Source: Gammaproteobacteria bacterium
GTDB lineage: Bacteria > Pseudomonadota > Gammaproteobacteria > UBA6429 > Thiohalophilaceae
Length of the DNA: 64,000 nt
NCBI GenBank assembly: GCA_016125505.1
Contig: WGLP01000003.1
Span: 248,001 to 312,000, forward strand
Reading direction: 5' to 3'
Shown: one piece after another, positions 8,223 through 17,979 of the stretch
Numbering within the stretch: position 1 is the stretch's first letter
Layout: the number at the start of each line of letters is the position of its first letter
Notes under the pieces: model-generated
The model's database searches: none
Seen by the model: the letters and a program-made list of their open reading frames with translations, nothing else
What the model was told of the DNA's origin: nothing
Program-made: the position numbers and the translations under genes

Positions 8223-8954
8223 ATGAAAGGGCAAGCCGGTTTTTCGGATGAAATGCTCAACGCCTACCTGGATAACGAGCTGGCGCCAGACGAGCGCAAA
8301 CGTTTCCTGGAAGTGCTGCGTTGCGATAATGAGCTGCGTGGAAAGGTTGCACGGCTCGACCAGGTCCGCAACATGATCAAGGTGTCGTATCAGGAACTGG
8401 AACCTGACGCTGACGAGGACGTTACCCCCCGGAAACGATATTTCCTTCGTTACGCAGCGGTGGCAGCCATCTATGTTGTTGTAGGTTCCGTCATCGGCTG
8501 GTACGCCCATAACGAAATCCAGGAGCCCGCCACGCTGGTGCAAATGGCCGAAGAGATTCATTACAACAAACCGGTCAGTGCCAGTCAGCCCTGGCATATC
8601 CTGTTACATGTAACAAACAATGAACCCCATCGTCTCAATGTCCTGCTCAACCAGACAGAGAAGATTTTGCGCGAATACCAGGATCGCCCGGGACAGGTTT
8701 CAGTGCGCATCCTGGCCAATGGCAAAGGTCTGAATCTGCTGCGCGACGACACCTCGCCATATGGCAAGCGCATCGAGGAATTGCAGCGGGAATATCACAA
8801 CCTTGTCTTCGTTGCCTGTGCCGAGGCCATCAAACAGGTCGAGTTGAAAACCGGCAAGAAAGTAACACTGCTGCCGCATGTCGAAGTGACGCCCTCAGCA
8901 CTGGGTGAAGTGCTCTCGCGTGAAAGAGAAGGCTGGACTTACGTCAAGATATAA
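8223..8954 (+). CDS. Anti-sigma factor fused to a periplasmic DsrE-like domain
   Basis: A 243-residue single-pass membrane protein. Residues 8-55 look like an anti-sigma domain (DEMLNAYLDNELAPDERK) but lack the zinc CxxC; only Cys34 remains. Residues 75-95 form one membrane helix. Residues 124-243 are DsrE-like and line up along their length with the secreted DsrE protein encoded at 6948-7400: NEPHRLNVLLNQTEKIL with NDPTKQTLVLNVAGNLL, VFVACAEAIKQV with VKFSACENTLTN, and EGWTYVKI with QGYKLIKP. Cys199 matches the family cysteine. The domain order implies that the periplasmic DsrE domain senses a signal and controls release of the ECF sigma factor. I know of no described example of this fusion. 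Confidence 0.82.
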   Translation: MKGQAGFSDEMLNAYLDNELAPDERKRFLEVLRCDNELRGKVARLDQVRNMIKVSYQELEPDADEDVTPRKRYFLRYAAVAAIYVVVGSVIGWYAHNEIQEPATLVQMAEEIHYNKPVSASQPWHILLHVTNNEPHRLNVLLNQTEKILREYQDRPGQVSVRILANGKGLNLLRDDTSPYGKRIEELQREYHNLVFVACAEAIKQVELKTGKKVTLLPHVEVTPSALGEVLSREREGWTYVKI

Positions 8955-8971
8955 TTCTTCTGCGCAAGATA

Positions 8972-11900
8972 TTAAAGCAATACCCGCTCAATGCCGCCCT
9001 GGTTGACTTTGGTGACGAAGTCTTCCTGCCAGTTTTCACCCAGGGTTGCACGCACCAATTCCACCACGATGTAATCGCTCTGCAAACCTGTATCTTCGCG
9101 ATAGCGTGACAGCCCCTGCTGACATGCCGGGCACGAGGTCAGGATCTTCACTTCCCCATTCTCGCTACGGCTCTTGCCGGTGAGTTTGGCAATGCCCTTT
9201 TGCAGCTCTTCCTGTTTGCGGAAACGCACCTGGGTGGCGATGTCGGGTCGTGCTACTGCGAAGGTCCCTGCCTCGCCGCAGCAACGATCGCTCAACAAGA
9301 CATTCTGGCCCATCAGGGTCGACGCGACTTTAATCGGTGAATAGTGTTTCATCGGCGTGTGACAGGGATCGTGATAGAGGTACTGTGTCGCCCCCGAAGG
9401 TGTCAGGCGCACACCTTTCTCCATCAGGTATTCGTGAATATCCATCAGGCGGCAACCCGGGAAGATCTTGCTGAACTGGTATGTCAGTAACTGATCGATG
9501 CAAGTCCCGCAGGACACGATCACGGTTTTGATATCGAGATAATTGAGCGTATTGGCAACGCGATGGAACAGCACCTGGTTTGCCACCGAGATCTGCTTGC
9601 CCTTGTTATCATCACCGCCGGATTTTTGCGGGTAGCCGCAACACAGATAACCCGGCGGCATGACAGTCTGTACACCCTGCTCGTACAACATGGCAATCGT
9701 CGCCAGACCGACCTGGCTGAACAGCCGCTCTGAACCGCAACCGGGGAAATAGAACACCGCCTCGGCATCCTTTGCCTGCGGGTTGCGGATAATCGGAATC
9801 AGTTTGTCGTCTTCAATGGCGAGCATGGCGCGCGTGGTACGCGCCGGCAGATTCGCGGGCATGGGTTTTTTCACAAAATGCACCACCTGCTCCACGATAG
9901 GCGCCCGCCCTGTCGTGGATTTCGGTTTTGACTCGTGCGGCTGAACCAGTTTGTACAGGCCATGCAACAAGCGCTGCCCCGGATACGCTACTTTCGCAAA
10001 CAGGCTGTGTATCGCCTTAATCGTGCCGGCACGCGTGGTATTGAGGAACCACATGGAGAAATACGTCCCCAGGTTCTTGCGGCGCTGGCCCTGCTTGCGC
10101 AGGATCTCGCGCATGGTGATGGACACATCACCGAAATCGATATTCACCGGGCATGGTGACAGACACTTGTGGCACACGGTGCAGTGATCGGCGACATCAT
10201 TCATCTCGTCGAAATGGCGCAGGGAAATCCCGCGCCGTGTCTGCTCCTCATACAGGAAGGCTTCGATGATCAAACCCGTGGCGAGAATCTTGTTGCGCGG
10301 CGAGTACAACAGATTCGCGCGCGGGATGTGCGTATTGCACACTGGTTTGCATTTGCCGCAGCGCAGACAATCCTTGATGGCATTATTCAACTCGCCCAGT
10401 TCGCTGGCTTCGAGGATCAGGGCCTCTTGTTCCACCAGGCGCAGTGACGGGGTATAGGCATTATGCAGGTCCGCGCCGCGTTGTAATTTGCGCGGATTAA
10501 ACACATCCTTGGGGTCCACCTGCTTCTTGTATTCGGTAAAGGCGTCGACAGTCGCCTGATCCAGGTATTGCAGCTTGGTAATCCCGATGCCATGTTCGCC
10601 GGAGATCACGCCGCCAAGAGATTCCGCCAGGCGCATGATGCGCCCGACCACGACATCGGCTTCGTGCAGCATCTCATAGTCATTGGAGTTCACCGGGATG
10701 TTCGTGTGCACATTGCCGTCGCCCGCGTGCATGTGCAGGGCAACAAACAAGCGCGAGGCACGAATGCGGGCGTGGACCTTGTCCAGCCGATTGCGCAGGC
10801 GTTCGAACTGCTGGCCGGTGAAAATTGTCTTTAACGGACGTTCGATGCCGCCGCGATAGGAGATACGCGCATCGCGCCGCTGTAGCAGGCGAAAGACATT
10901 GTCATTCGGCTGGATCTTCTTTTGTTCTGCTTCAGCAAACAACTGCCGGTGTGTCTCGGCAGGCTCATCCAGGACCGCGAGCAGGGTATGCCAGATTTGC
11001 CGTGTACGCTGTAATAATTCGCGCGTGGCCGCGACCTTGTCTTCGATCATCGCCACCAGTTCCGGGTGGTTTTCCTCCACGGTATTGATATTGAGTAACT
11101 CGACCAGCTCCTTGTTGTCACTTGCGAAGAGCGCATCGAGCGCGTCGATCATTTTTAATTTATTGCTGATGGATAACTCAATATTGATGCGCTCGATGCC
11201 ATCACTGTATTCGGGCAACTTCGCCAGCGGGATGACCACGTCTTCATTGATCTTGAAGGCATTGGTATGCGCGGCAATGGCTGCCGTACGCGCCCGATCG
11301 GCCCAGAAGCGATGCCGCGCCTCGGCACTGACTGCAATAAAGCCCTCGCCACCACGCTGGTTGGCCATACGCACCACCTGCGATGCGGCCTCGGCCACGT
11401 CATCCTCGGCATCCCCGGCGATATCCACCAGCAGAAGCATCTTGGGTAATTCGATGCGTGGCGCCTTGGTGGTATAGCGGACGGCGCGCACGTAACGTTC
11501 ATCCAGATGTTCCATACCGGCGAGGAAGACATTCGGCAGCGCATCGAGATAGTCCTTGGTCTCGACTATCGCCGGGACGGCGCGATGCAAATCCGGATCG
11601 AAAAATTCCAGGCAGACCGTGCGAATGTGTTGCGGCATTTTGTGCAGGATAAAATCGGCGGAGGTAATGATGCCGTCGCAACCCTCTTTCTGCACACCGG
11701 GCAAACCGCCAAGAAACTTATTGGTCACGTCCTTGCCCAGGCCCTGTTTGCGCAAGTGGGCGCCGGGAATGTTCAGGATCTCCGGTTCACCAGTAAGCGT
11801 CTTGCCATCGGATTTATAACGCGCGATACGAAAGCGCACTTCAGCCTGCTCGTGGATCTTGCCAAGATTGTGATTCAGCCGCTCCACTACCAGCCACTCG

Positions 11901-12814
11901 CCGTTGGGCTGCACCATGCGCCAGCTCAGCAGATTATCCAGGGTGGTCCCCCAGATCACCGCCTTCTTGCCGCCGGCATTCATCGCGATGTTGCCGCCGA
12001 TACAGGACGCGTCCTGCGAGGTCGGATCCACGGCAAACACAAAACCAGCCGCCTCGGCCACTTCCGCCACCCGCTTGGTCACCACGCCGGCCTCGGTGCG
12101 AATGGTCGCGACGTCGTGGTCCACACCATGAATTCGCCGCCTGACCACATTACCCAGGCCTTCGAGTTTTTCGGTATTGATGATGACGCAGTTATCGGTC
12201 AGTGGCACGGCGCCGCCGGTATAACCGGTACCGCCGCCACGGGGGATGATGCCCACGCCCAACTCGAGACATGCCGCGACCACGGCCTGCACCTCGTCTT
12301 CCGTATCGGGGGAAATGACGGCGACGGGATACTCGACACGCCAGTCGGAGGCATCGGTCACGTGCGAGACGCGCGCCAGCCCGTCGAAATTGATGTTGTC
12401 TTCCCGGGTCACCCGGCGCAGGCGCTGGCGAATTCGCTTACGCAGATCCAGAGTGCGCCGGAAATCGTCTTCGAACTGGCGGACCGCGCGGCGCGCCGCC
12501 TGCAGCAGCTGCATGACCTTGGGATTGTCCTCGGCGCGTTTTTCGATCTGATTGAGACGATGATGCAGGGCATGAATCAGGGCTTCACGGCGACGGCGAT
12601 TCTCCAGCAAATCGTCCTGGATGAAGGGATTGCGCATGACGACCCAGAGATCCCCCAGGACCTCGAACAACATCCGTGCCGAACGCCCGGTCACCCGCTC
12701 CGCACGCAAATCATCGAGTACCGCCCACAATTCCTCACCCAAAAACCGGATGACAATCTCCCGATCGGAGAAGGATGTGTAGTTGTACGGGATTTCGCGT
12801 ATGCGGGTACTCAT
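8972..12814 (-). CDS. FAD-linked dehydrogenase fused to Fe-S (GlcF-like) module, DUF3683
   Basis: A 1280-residue fusion protein. Residues 1-150 form the helical N-terminal region called DUF3683; about 155-790 hold an FAD_binding_4 domain ([16 protein letters not shown]) and the FAD-oxidase C-terminal domain ending [14 protein letters not shown]; about 815-920 hold two 4Fe-4S motifs ([23 protein letters not shown]); the C-terminal third carries two CCG domains ([21 protein letters not shown]). This is GlcD plus GlcF, or D-lactate dehydrogenase, in one chain, passing electrons from a 2-hydroxy acid to quinone. The exact substrate (glycolate or D-lactate) is open; glycolate would suit a RuBisCO organism. 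No operon partner. Confidence 0.88.
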   Translation of the reverse strand: MSTRIREIPYNYTSFSDREIVIRFLGEELWAVLDDLRAERVTGRSARMLFEVLGDLWVVMRNPFIQDDLLENRRRREALIHALHHRLNQIEKRAEDNPKVMQLLQAARRAVRQFEDDFRRTLDLRKRIRQRLRRVTREDNINFDGLARVSHVTDASDWRVEYPVAVISPDTEDEVQAVVAACLELGVGIIPRGGGTGYTGGAVPLTDNCVIINTEKLEGLGNVVRRRIHGVDHDVATIRTEAGVVTKRVAEVAEAAGFVFAVDPTSQDASCIGGNIAMNAGGKKAVIWGTTLDNLLSWRMVQPNGEWLVVERLNHNLGKIHEQAEVRFRIARYKSDGKTLTGEPEILNIPGAHLRKQGLGKDVTNKFLGGLPGVQKEGCDGIITSADFILHKMPQHIRTVCLEFFDPDLHRAVPAIVETKDYLDALPNVFLAGMEHLDERYVRAVRYTTKAPRIELPKMLLLVDIAGDAEDDVAEAASQVVRMANQRGGEGFIAVSAEARHRFWADRARTAAIAAHTNAFKINEDVVIPLAKLPEYSDGIERINIELSISNKLKMIDALDALFASDNKELVELLNINTVEENHPELVAMIEDKVAATRELLQRTRQIWHTLLAVLDEPAETHRQLFAEAEQKKIQPNDNVFRLLQRRDARISYRGGIERPLKTIFTGQQFERLRNRLDKVHARIRASRLFVALHMHAGDGNVHTNIPVNSNDYEMLHEADVVVGRIMRLAESLGGVISGEHGIGITKLQYLDQATVDAFTEYKKQVDPKDVFNPRKLQRGADLHNAYTPSLRLVEQEALILEASELGELNNAIKDCLRCGKCKPVCNTHIPRANLLYSPRNKILATGLIIEAFLYEEQTRRGISLRHFDEMNDVADHCTVCHKCLSPCPVNIDFGDVSITMREILRKQGQRRKNLGTYFSMWFLNTTRAGTIKAIHSLFAKVAYPGQRLLHGLYKLVQPHESKPKSTTGRAPIVEQVVHFVKKPMPANLPARTTRAMLAIEDDKLIPIIRNPQAKDAEAVFYFPGCGSERLFSQVGLATIAMLYEQGVQTVMPPGYLCCGYPQKSGGDDNKGKQISVANQVLFHRVANTLNYLDIKTVIVSCGTCIDQLLTYQFSKIFPGCRLMDIHEYLMEKGVRLTPSGATQYLYHDPCHTPMKHYSPIKVASTLMGQNVLLSDRCCGEAGTFAVARPDIATQVRFRKQEELQKGIAKLTGKSRSENGEVKILTSCPACQQGLSRYREDTGLQSDYIVVELVRATLGENWQEDFVTKVNQGGIERVLL

Positions 12815-12933
12815 GCGATCAAGAATAACGGCTGACTCAACAGGACGGCTAGTCTATCACGCGCAACCCGCGCTGACTGCGCCAGCGGCAAGATAGTTGG
12901 CCTGGAGTATTTGTGGGAAATAGTTCGCGGCAA

Positions 12934-12959
12934 TAAAAAACGGGACCCGAAGGTCCCGT
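12934..12959 (-). terminator. Terminator downstream of the trimeric porin gene
   Basis: CGGGACC, loop CGAA, GGTCCCG with six A on the left on the plus strand, giving a U-tract for minus-strand transcripts. It is placed 45 bases after the porin stop. Confidence 0.85.
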
Positions 12960-13004
12960 TCAAATACATCACTAATCGTTATTATTAGGATCTGCTGTCT
13001 TGGC

Positions 13005-14021
13005 TTAGAAATTGATGTACATGCCAAGGCTGACTACGCTTGGATCTTTGCCAGCTGCAACGGTGTTAACTTCCTTACCGTGACCACCGGCGTCAACTGC
13101 GTAGGTAGCAGCTGCGTCGTTATTGGTCTTGGCATAATCCAGGTACACACCGGTCTTCTTGTTCAGCTTGTGCTCAAAACCAACTGCCATGATAGTGGCA
13201 TCACGGTCAGTCAGCTGATCATTGGAACGGCTTGCCCACTGCGCCTTGATGGCATTGTTACCGCTCAGTTTGAACTTCGCACCCAGAGAGGTGACGGTGG
13301 AATCACGGCCAGAGATGTTGCCCTGATCGGTGTATGAGGACCAACCAGCGACCAGTTCGACCATGCCGATGCTGAATTGCGCAGCAGCACGCAGACCGGA
13401 TTCGTCACCGAGACCGGTACCCAGGTTGTGTTTCTCATAGGCAATACCCAGCTTCACCGGGCCGGCCATGCCCACGGCATTAATGCTTTGTGCGTCAGTA
13501 TCTTTTACGCCGTCTTCAGCAACATAAGCGGCAAGTACGCTCCAGCTGCCAGCGAAGGTCGGAGAGGCATAGGCAATAACGTTATTGGGGCGCAGGTCCC
13601 AGCCGCCGCCGCCGCCAGTGCTGGAGTCACCAATGTTACGGATATCACCAACTTCGTCGCCGAACAGATCAGCCATACGGCCAACGTTCTTGAACGGGGT
13701 GTCGTGACGACCGGCCAGGACGGTACCGAAACCGCCGGACAGACCGACGAAAGAGTTACGATCTGCACTAATGGCAGTCTTATCAGAGATGTTAAAGCCA
13801 AATTCCATCTGGGTGATGGCTTTCAGGCCGTCGCCCAGGTCGTAGTCTGCTTTCACGCCAATACGTGAAGAGTTGCTTTGGACATGGAGGCTGGAATCAG
13901 TACCGTTGTCGATGCTGTCGAGAGAGACGTGGCCCTTACCGTAGACAGTCACTTCGGCTTGAGCAGCCATCGGGACAGCCAGCGCGGCTGCGATTGCTGC
14001 AGCAATCAGTTTCTTGTTCAT
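13005..14021 (-). CDS. Gram-negative trimeric porin (Porin_4 / OmpC-like)
   Basis: A 338-residue outer-membrane channel. The signal peptide MNKKLIAAAIAAALAVPMAAQA is cut before EVTVYGKGHVSLD, the usual start of general porins of Beta- and Gammaproteobacteria. Body motifs SSRIGVKADYDLGDGLKAI, RNSFVGLSGGFGTVLAGR and the C-terminal SLGMYINF with terminal Phe confirm the family. Ribosome site AAGGAGAG precedes the ATG. It is monocistronic: a good sigma70 promoter upstream and a terminator downstream. Confidence 0.93.
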   Translation of the reverse strand: MNKKLIAAAIAAALAVPMAAQAEVTVYGKGHVSLDSIDNGTDSSLHVQSNSSRIGVKADYDLGDGLKAITQMEFGFNISDKTAISADRNSFVGLSGGFGTVLAGRHDTPFKNVGRMADLFGDEVGDIRNIGDSSTGGGGGWDLRPNNVIAYASPTFAGSWSVLAAYVAEDGVKDTDAQSINAVGMAGPVKLGIAYEKHNLGTGLGDESGLRAAAQFSIGMVELVAGWSSYTDQGNISGRDSTVTSLGAKFKLSGNNAIKAQWASRSNDQLTDRDATIMAVGFEHKLNKKTGVYLDYAKTNNDAAATYAVDAGGHGKEVNTVAAGKDPSVVSLGMYINF

Positions 14022-14068
14022 GTATTACTCTCCTTAGATATGAGTAGGTTAGGTAAACTCAGGAAGGA

Positions 14069-14097
14069 TTTATACCGAAGCACTGATGTCGATGCAA
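14069..14097 (-). promoter_or_regulatory. Sigma70-type promoter of the porin gene
   Basis: On the minus strand TTGCAT (14097-14092), a 17-base spacer, and TATAAA (14074-14069). It leaves a leader of about 40 bases before the porin ATG. Confidence 0.7.
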
Positions 14098-14415
14098 CAA
14101 GAATTTGCGATAAAAACAACATTTCTCGCAATTGTTGCAGAAATACTACAAAGAATTCAGCCGCAAACCCGTCTAGGTGTAATAATTGTGTAATATTACA
14201 TTTAAAAACAAAGAGTTATATTTTTATTATTAAGTAGTTTCGAATATACAAATTAACTCAGATTTGTGCGCAATATTTTTAACTTCGGACTTAGCAAGCT
14301 GAGCCATTCCGATTTCTGCTCTGTAGTGAATTACCGAAAATTAGGAGAAAAATGAGAATCGCGCAGGGCGCAGCGATGGGATGGATATCGCGGAAGAAAC
14401 AAGTTTGAGAGGAAG
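14098..14415. other. AT-rich gene-free stretch between porin and rpsI
   Basis: About 320 bases of AT-rich sequence upstream of the porin promoter. I see no open reading frame or RNA gene in it; it may carry upstream binding sites for porin regulation. Confidence 0.5.
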
Positions 14416-14445
14416 ACTCCCCGCAACGCAACCGCTGCGGGGAGT
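14416..14445 (-). terminator. Possible terminator after rpsI
   Basis: ACTCCCCGCA (14416-14425) and TGCGGGGAGT (14436-14445) form a perfect 10-bp stem with a 10-base loop, directly after the rpsI stop. The following minus-strand sequence is only moderately T-rich, so strength is uncertain. Confidence 0.55.
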
Positions 14446-14452
14446 AATCGAA

Positions 14453-14845
14453 TTAACGCTTGGAGTATTGCGGACGCTTGCGCGCCTTGTGCAGACCGAC
14501 TTTCTTACGCTCGACTTCGCGGGCATCGCGAGTCACGTAACCGGCCTTGCGCAGCGGTTTACGCATGGTTTCGTCGAATTCGATCAATGCGCGGCTGATA
14601 CCATGACGAATCGCGCCCGCCTGACCACTGTTACCGCCACCGGCAACAAAGACGTTGATATCGAACTTGTTCAGGCCGTCGATCACTTGCAGCGGCTGGC
14701 GCACGATCATACGTGCGGTTTCGCGGCCAAAGTATTTATCGAGCGGTTTGTTGTTGACATTGATCTCGCCGCTACCGGGCTTGAGATAGACACGGGCGCT
14801 GGCATTTTTGCGGCGGCCGGTGCTGTAAAGTGCTTGTGTTGCCAT
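14453..14845 (-). CDS. rpsI: 30S ribosomal protein S9
   Basis: A 130-residue ribosomal protein located in the 30S head. The start [21 protein letters not shown], the [19 protein letters not shown] core and the C-terminal arginine/lysine tail ending RPQYSKR, which reaches the P-site tRNA, are all typical, as is the length. It follows rplM with a 15-base gap, the universal rplM-rpsI operon. Confidence 0.97.
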   Translation of the reverse strand: MATQALYSTGRRKNASARVYLKPGSGEINVNNKPLDKYFGRETARMIVRQPLQVIDGLNKFDINVFVAGGGNSGQAGAIRHGISRALIEFDETMRKPLRKAGYVTRDAREVERKKVGLHKARKRPQYSKR

Positions 14846-14860
14846 AAAACGTAACCTTCC

Positions 14861-15289
14861 TTAAATGTCCAGCACTTGCGGTTGTTGAGCCTGGTGATTG
14901 TGTTCCGGACCAGCATAGACCTTCAGCTTGCGGAACATGGCGCGGCCCAGCGGATTCTTGGGCAACATGCCTTTCACTGCAGTTTCGATAATGCGCTCAG
15001 GCGCACGGATACGCATCTTCTCAACGGAAGTCGCTTTCATCCCGCCGATAAAACCGCTGTGCTTGTAGTAAATCTTGTCTTTTTCTTTATTACCGGTGAC
15101 GCGGATCTTGTCGGCATTGATGATCACGATGTAATCGCCGGTATCCACGTGCGGGGTAAATTCAGCCTTATGCTTGCCACGCAGGCGACGCGCCACTTCC
15201 GTGGCCAGACGACCCAGGACTTTGTCCGTGGCATCAATGAGGTACCAGTCGCGTTTGACGGTTTGCGGCGTGGCACTGAATGTTTTCAT
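14861..15289 (-). CDS. rplM: 50S ribosomal protein L13
   Basis: A 142-residue ribosomal protein. It begins [20 protein letters not shown] and contains [20 protein letters not shown] and the [14 protein letters not shown] motif, all characteristic of L13 (142 residues in E. coli). The start at 15289 follows GGAG; an upstream in-frame start at 15364 would add 25 unrelated residues. In E. coli L13 represses its own mRNA; the leader here has a hairpin described separately. Confidence 0.97.
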   Translation of the reverse strand: MKTFSATPQTVKRDWYLIDATDKVLGRLATEVARRLRGKHKAEFTPHVDTGDYIVIINADKIRVTGNKEKDKIYYKHSGFIGGMKATSVEKMRIRAPERIIETAVKGMLPKNPLGRAMFRKLKVYAGPEHNHQAQQPQVLDI

Positions 15290-15411
15290 GGTCTTCGCTC
15301 CAAAATAAAGACGTACTGCTCGGAAAAGAGGCGGAATGGTACAGAAATTCACTGGCCCACACAAGGCGAAATCCGGTGGATCCTGCGTCTGCCGGCAACT
15401 TTTCTCCAGGC

Positions 15412-15446
15412 AAAAAAATAGGCGCGGAAAAGGGGGGAACCGCGCC
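15412..15446 (-). terminator. Intrinsic terminator or attenuator in the rplM leader
   Basis: On the minus strand GGCGCGG (15446-15440), a 12-base loop, CCGCGCC (15427-15421), then TA and seven T. It lies about 70 bases downstream of a strong minus-strand promoter and 120 bases before rplM. It may end ABC-transporter transcripts, act as an rplM attenuator, or both. Confidence 0.65.
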
Positions 15447-15522
15447 TTCTAATAAATACCACCATAAGGAGGATGGAGGAGTCAAAATTAAAGCTCGTGA
15501 GAGCAGTAATTCAGATAGCTCT

Positions 15523-15551
15523 AATATAAGTATTTAATAATATTCTGTCAA
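15523..15551 (-). promoter_or_regulatory. Strong sigma70 promoter for rplM-rpsI
   Basis: On the minus strand TTGACA (15551-15546), 17-base spacer, TATATT (15528-15523). Start expected near 15516, leaving a leader of about 227 bases. A weaker candidate (TTGTGT, 17 bases, TACCAT) lies between the terminator and rplM. Confidence 0.75.
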
Positions 15552-15642
15552 TCCTTCTCGCAAAAATTTCTTGCGTTTCTTGCCTGGATTTCGCACATAG
15601 CATAACTAATTGATTTTTATATAAATAACAAACCGTACCGGC

Positions 15643-16419
15643 CTATTTTATCAAGCGGCGGCGAATCAGGCGGAGCGCCAGCGGGAATGCGAGCAAGGTA
15701 TAAAGGAGTAACACGGAGAGATGCAGCCAGGCATGCGCCGGCCATGCCCCGGTCATGAGCGGGCGCATCAGGGCGACGGCATGATACAGCGGCAGAAAAC
15801 CGGCACCGGTCTGCACCATCGCCGGCATACTGGAGACCGGAAAGAATACCCCGCTCAACAACAACATCGGGGTAATCAGCAGCGTGAAGTAATACAGAAA
15901 AGAGTCATAGTTACGCGCCACGGCAGTGATTGTCAGCGCCATGGCGCCGAAGCAGCAACCCAGCAGCCAGGCCAGGGGCAACACCAGCAAGGCACGCAGA
16001 TCCGTCACCAGTCCGAGGACCCCGGCAACCAGTAAAATCGCCACCACGCTGATCAAGCTCTTGGTGCCAGCCCAGATGACCTCCGCGATCAGCACGTCGC
16101 GAATGTCCAGCGGCGCCGTCAACATGCCCAGCCAGGTATCCTGTACCGCCATGCGCGTGTAAGCGGAGTACATACCTTCGAAACTCGCGGTATTCATCGC
16201 GCTGGCGCAAGCCATGCCGGACGCCAGGTACACCACATAAGGCAGACCATCCAAGGTACTGAGAAAACTGCCAAGGCCGTAACCCAGCGCCAACAGGTAC
16301 AACACGGGTTCGCCGATATTCCCCAGCAAGGCCGGTCCCAGCAGTTTGCGCCACACTTTAAGGTTACGTAGCCATACCGGGTACCAGCGCCACCACGGGC
16401 TCATGAGATCCGGTGTCAT
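15643..16419 (-). CDS. ABC-2 type transporter permease (NodJ-like)
   Basis: A 258-residue inner-membrane protein with six hydrophobic segments, of the ABC-2 permease family that pairs with NodI-like ATPases. The segment around PYVVYLASGMACASAMN and the late LLSGVFFPVSSMP motif are typical. The start overlaps the stop of the ATPase gene (ATGA), so the two subunits are made together. Exported substrate unknown; NodJ names a lipo-oligosaccharide exporter, but the family is broad. Confidence 0.88.
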   Translation of the reverse strand: MTPDLMSPWWRWYPVWLRNLKVWRKLLGPALLGNIGEPVLYLLALGYGLGSFLSTLDGLPYVVYLASGMACASAMNTASFEGMYSAYTRMAVQDTWLGMLTAPLDIRDVLIAEVIWAGTKSLISVVAILLVAGVLGLVTDLRALLVLPLAWLLGCCFGAMALTITAVARNYDSFLYYFTLLITPMLLLSGVFFPVSSMPAMVQTGAGFLPLYHAVALMRPLMTGAWPAHAWLHLSVLLLYTLLAFPLALRLIRRRLIK

Positions 16420-17345
16420 TCACGCAACTCCCGACCGGTGAGTTTCAGAAACACATCTTCGAGGTTGGCGCGCCGGTGCAGGAACTGCAATTGCGCTTGC
16501 GGATGACGGCATAACTCATCCACCAGCGGCTTTTCGTTTTGCGCATATAAAAAGACGGACTCCCCCAGGCGCTCCACCCGCACCTCCGCCGGCATGCTGT
16601 ACGCTTGTAACCATCTTTCCACGCCACTGCCAAAGACTTCTATGACCTGCGGTTCAATATGCGTACGGATCAATTCTTCCGGCGCACCGACTGCAATGAC
16701 TCGTCCGTGATCCATGATCGCCAGCCGGTCACACAGACGCTGCGCCTCTTCCATATAATGCGTCGTCAGGATCAAGGTACGCCCCGCCTGTTTCAATTCG
16801 CGCAGGCGTTGCCAGATGAGTTGCCGCGCCTGGGGATCCAGACCGGTAGTCGGTTCATCCAGGATCAGCAATTGCGGATCGTTAACGAGTGAGCGTGCCA
16901 GGGTGAGGCGCCGCTTCATCCCGCCAGACAAGGAATCGATAGTGGCATTGGCCTTGTTGCTGAGGTGCGCAAACGTCAACAGTTCACGAATGCGATCGTC
17001 TATGTGTTTTGCACGTATACCGAAATAGCTGGCGTAGGTGCGCAGATTTTCGATCACGGAAAAATCCGGATCGAGGTTATCCATCTGCGGCACCACACCA
17101 ATGCGACAACGAATCGCGCGCGCATGCTTGATCGCATCCTGCGCCATGATGGTCAGGCGCCCGCTATCCGGTTTGGTCAGACCCAGCATCATGCGCAAGG
17201 TCGTGGTTTTGCCGGCGCCATTGGGCCCGAGCAGGCCGAAACACTCGCCCTGTTTGACCTGCAAGGCAATGGCGTCGACGACGCGTTGATCGCCGTAGCT
17301 TTTCACCAGTGCGTCTAATTCAATAATATGCTGACAGGCATTCAT
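16416..17345 (-). CDS. ABC transporter ATP-binding protein (NodI-like)
   Basis: A 309-residue ATPase. Walker A GPNGAGKTT near residue 42, signature LSGGMKRRLTLARSL, Walker B LLILDEPTTGLD and the switch HYMEEA are all intact. The C-terminal 80 residues are the regulatory extension of the CcmA/NodI/DrrA type. The start at 17345 overlaps the hydrolase stop (ATGA), so I prefer it to an upstream in-frame start at 17360. Confidence 0.9.
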   Translation of the reverse strand: MNACQHIIELDALVKSYGDQRVVDAIALQVKQGECFGLLGPNGAGKTTTLRMMLGLTKPDSGRLTIMAQDAIKHARAIRCRIGVVPQMDNLDPDFSVIENLRTYASYFGIRAKHIDDRIRELLTFAHLSNKANATIDSLSGGMKRRLTLARSLVNDPQLLILDEPTTGLDPQARQLIWQRLRELKQAGRTLILTTHYMEEAQRLCDRLAIMDHGRVIAVGAPEELIRTHIEPQVIEVFGSGVERWLQAYSMPAEVRVERLGESVFLYAQNEKPLVDELCRHPQAQLQFLHRRANLEDVFLKLTGRELRE

Positions 17346-17974
17346 GCTGTCGGCGCCCACGCCGCCAGGATCTGTTCCTGCATCTTGTTCAGGTAACCGT
17401 GAAACATGTGCGTTGCGTTATCGAACCAGATCAGGCGCGGTTTGTGTTGTTGCCGCCGGAGCCAGTTGCCAACCGCCTCCGGTGAAACCAGTTCGTCTTC
17501 ACCCCCCTGCACCAGGATCCAGTCCCTTGTTTGCACCTGCACGTCCTGCACATCCGGATACAACTCGACCGCCGGCGCCACCACCAGCAACTTCGCCGGA
17601 TTGATCCTTGCGTGCGTCATCAAAGAGACATAACCGCCGAAGGAGAAACCGCCCAGCCATTGCGGCGCGGACGGATAGTGCCGTTGCAGCCAGTCCGCCA
17701 CCGCCAGCACGTCCGTCTGTTCACCCACGCCATTATCGAACACACCCGCGGATTGTCCGACGCCGCGAAAGTTAAACCGCAATGTTGCGCAACCCAGCTG
17801 GTGACAGGTCTTGGCCATGATATACACGACCTTGTTGTGCATGCTGCCGCCGTGCAAAGGATGCGGATGACAACAGATCGCGATCGGGTCCTGTTCGCGC
17901 CAGCCATCGGGTTGTACCAACAAGCATTCCAGCGCGCCTGCAGGCCCGTCAATCGTCAGATTGATTTCCTGCAT
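17342..17974 (-). CDS. Alpha/beta hydrolase (COG2945-like)
   Basis: A 210-residue cytoplasmic hydrolase without signal peptide. The N-terminal CHPHPLHGGSMHNKVVY segment is typical of this small alpha/beta family; the nucleophile Ser sits in GGFSFGG, the acidic residue in GGEDELVSPEAV and the histidine in THMFHG. Substrate unknown. It is coupled to the ABC ATPase downstream and begins 5 bases after the ferredoxin stop, so all four genes are one operon. Confidence 0.85.
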   Translation of the reverse strand: MQEINLTIDGPAGALECLLVQPDGWREQDPIAICCHPHPLHGGSMHNKVVYIMAKTCHQLGCATLRFNFRGVGQSAGVFDNGVGEQTDVLAVADWLQRHYPSAPQWLGGFSFGGYVSLMTHARINPAKLLVVAPAVELYPDVQDVQVQTRDWILVQGGEDELVSPEAVGNWLRRQQHKPRLIWFDNATHMFHGYLNKMQEQILAAWAPTA

Positions 17975-17979
17975 TGCCG

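Noticed and set aside
11507-12835. 442-codon open frame on the plus strand opposite the FAD/Fe-S dehydrogenase
   Set aside because: It lies fully antisense to a gene with clear family motifs; its translation is His/Arg/Asp-rich without any domain, typical of a shadow frame in GC-rich DNA.
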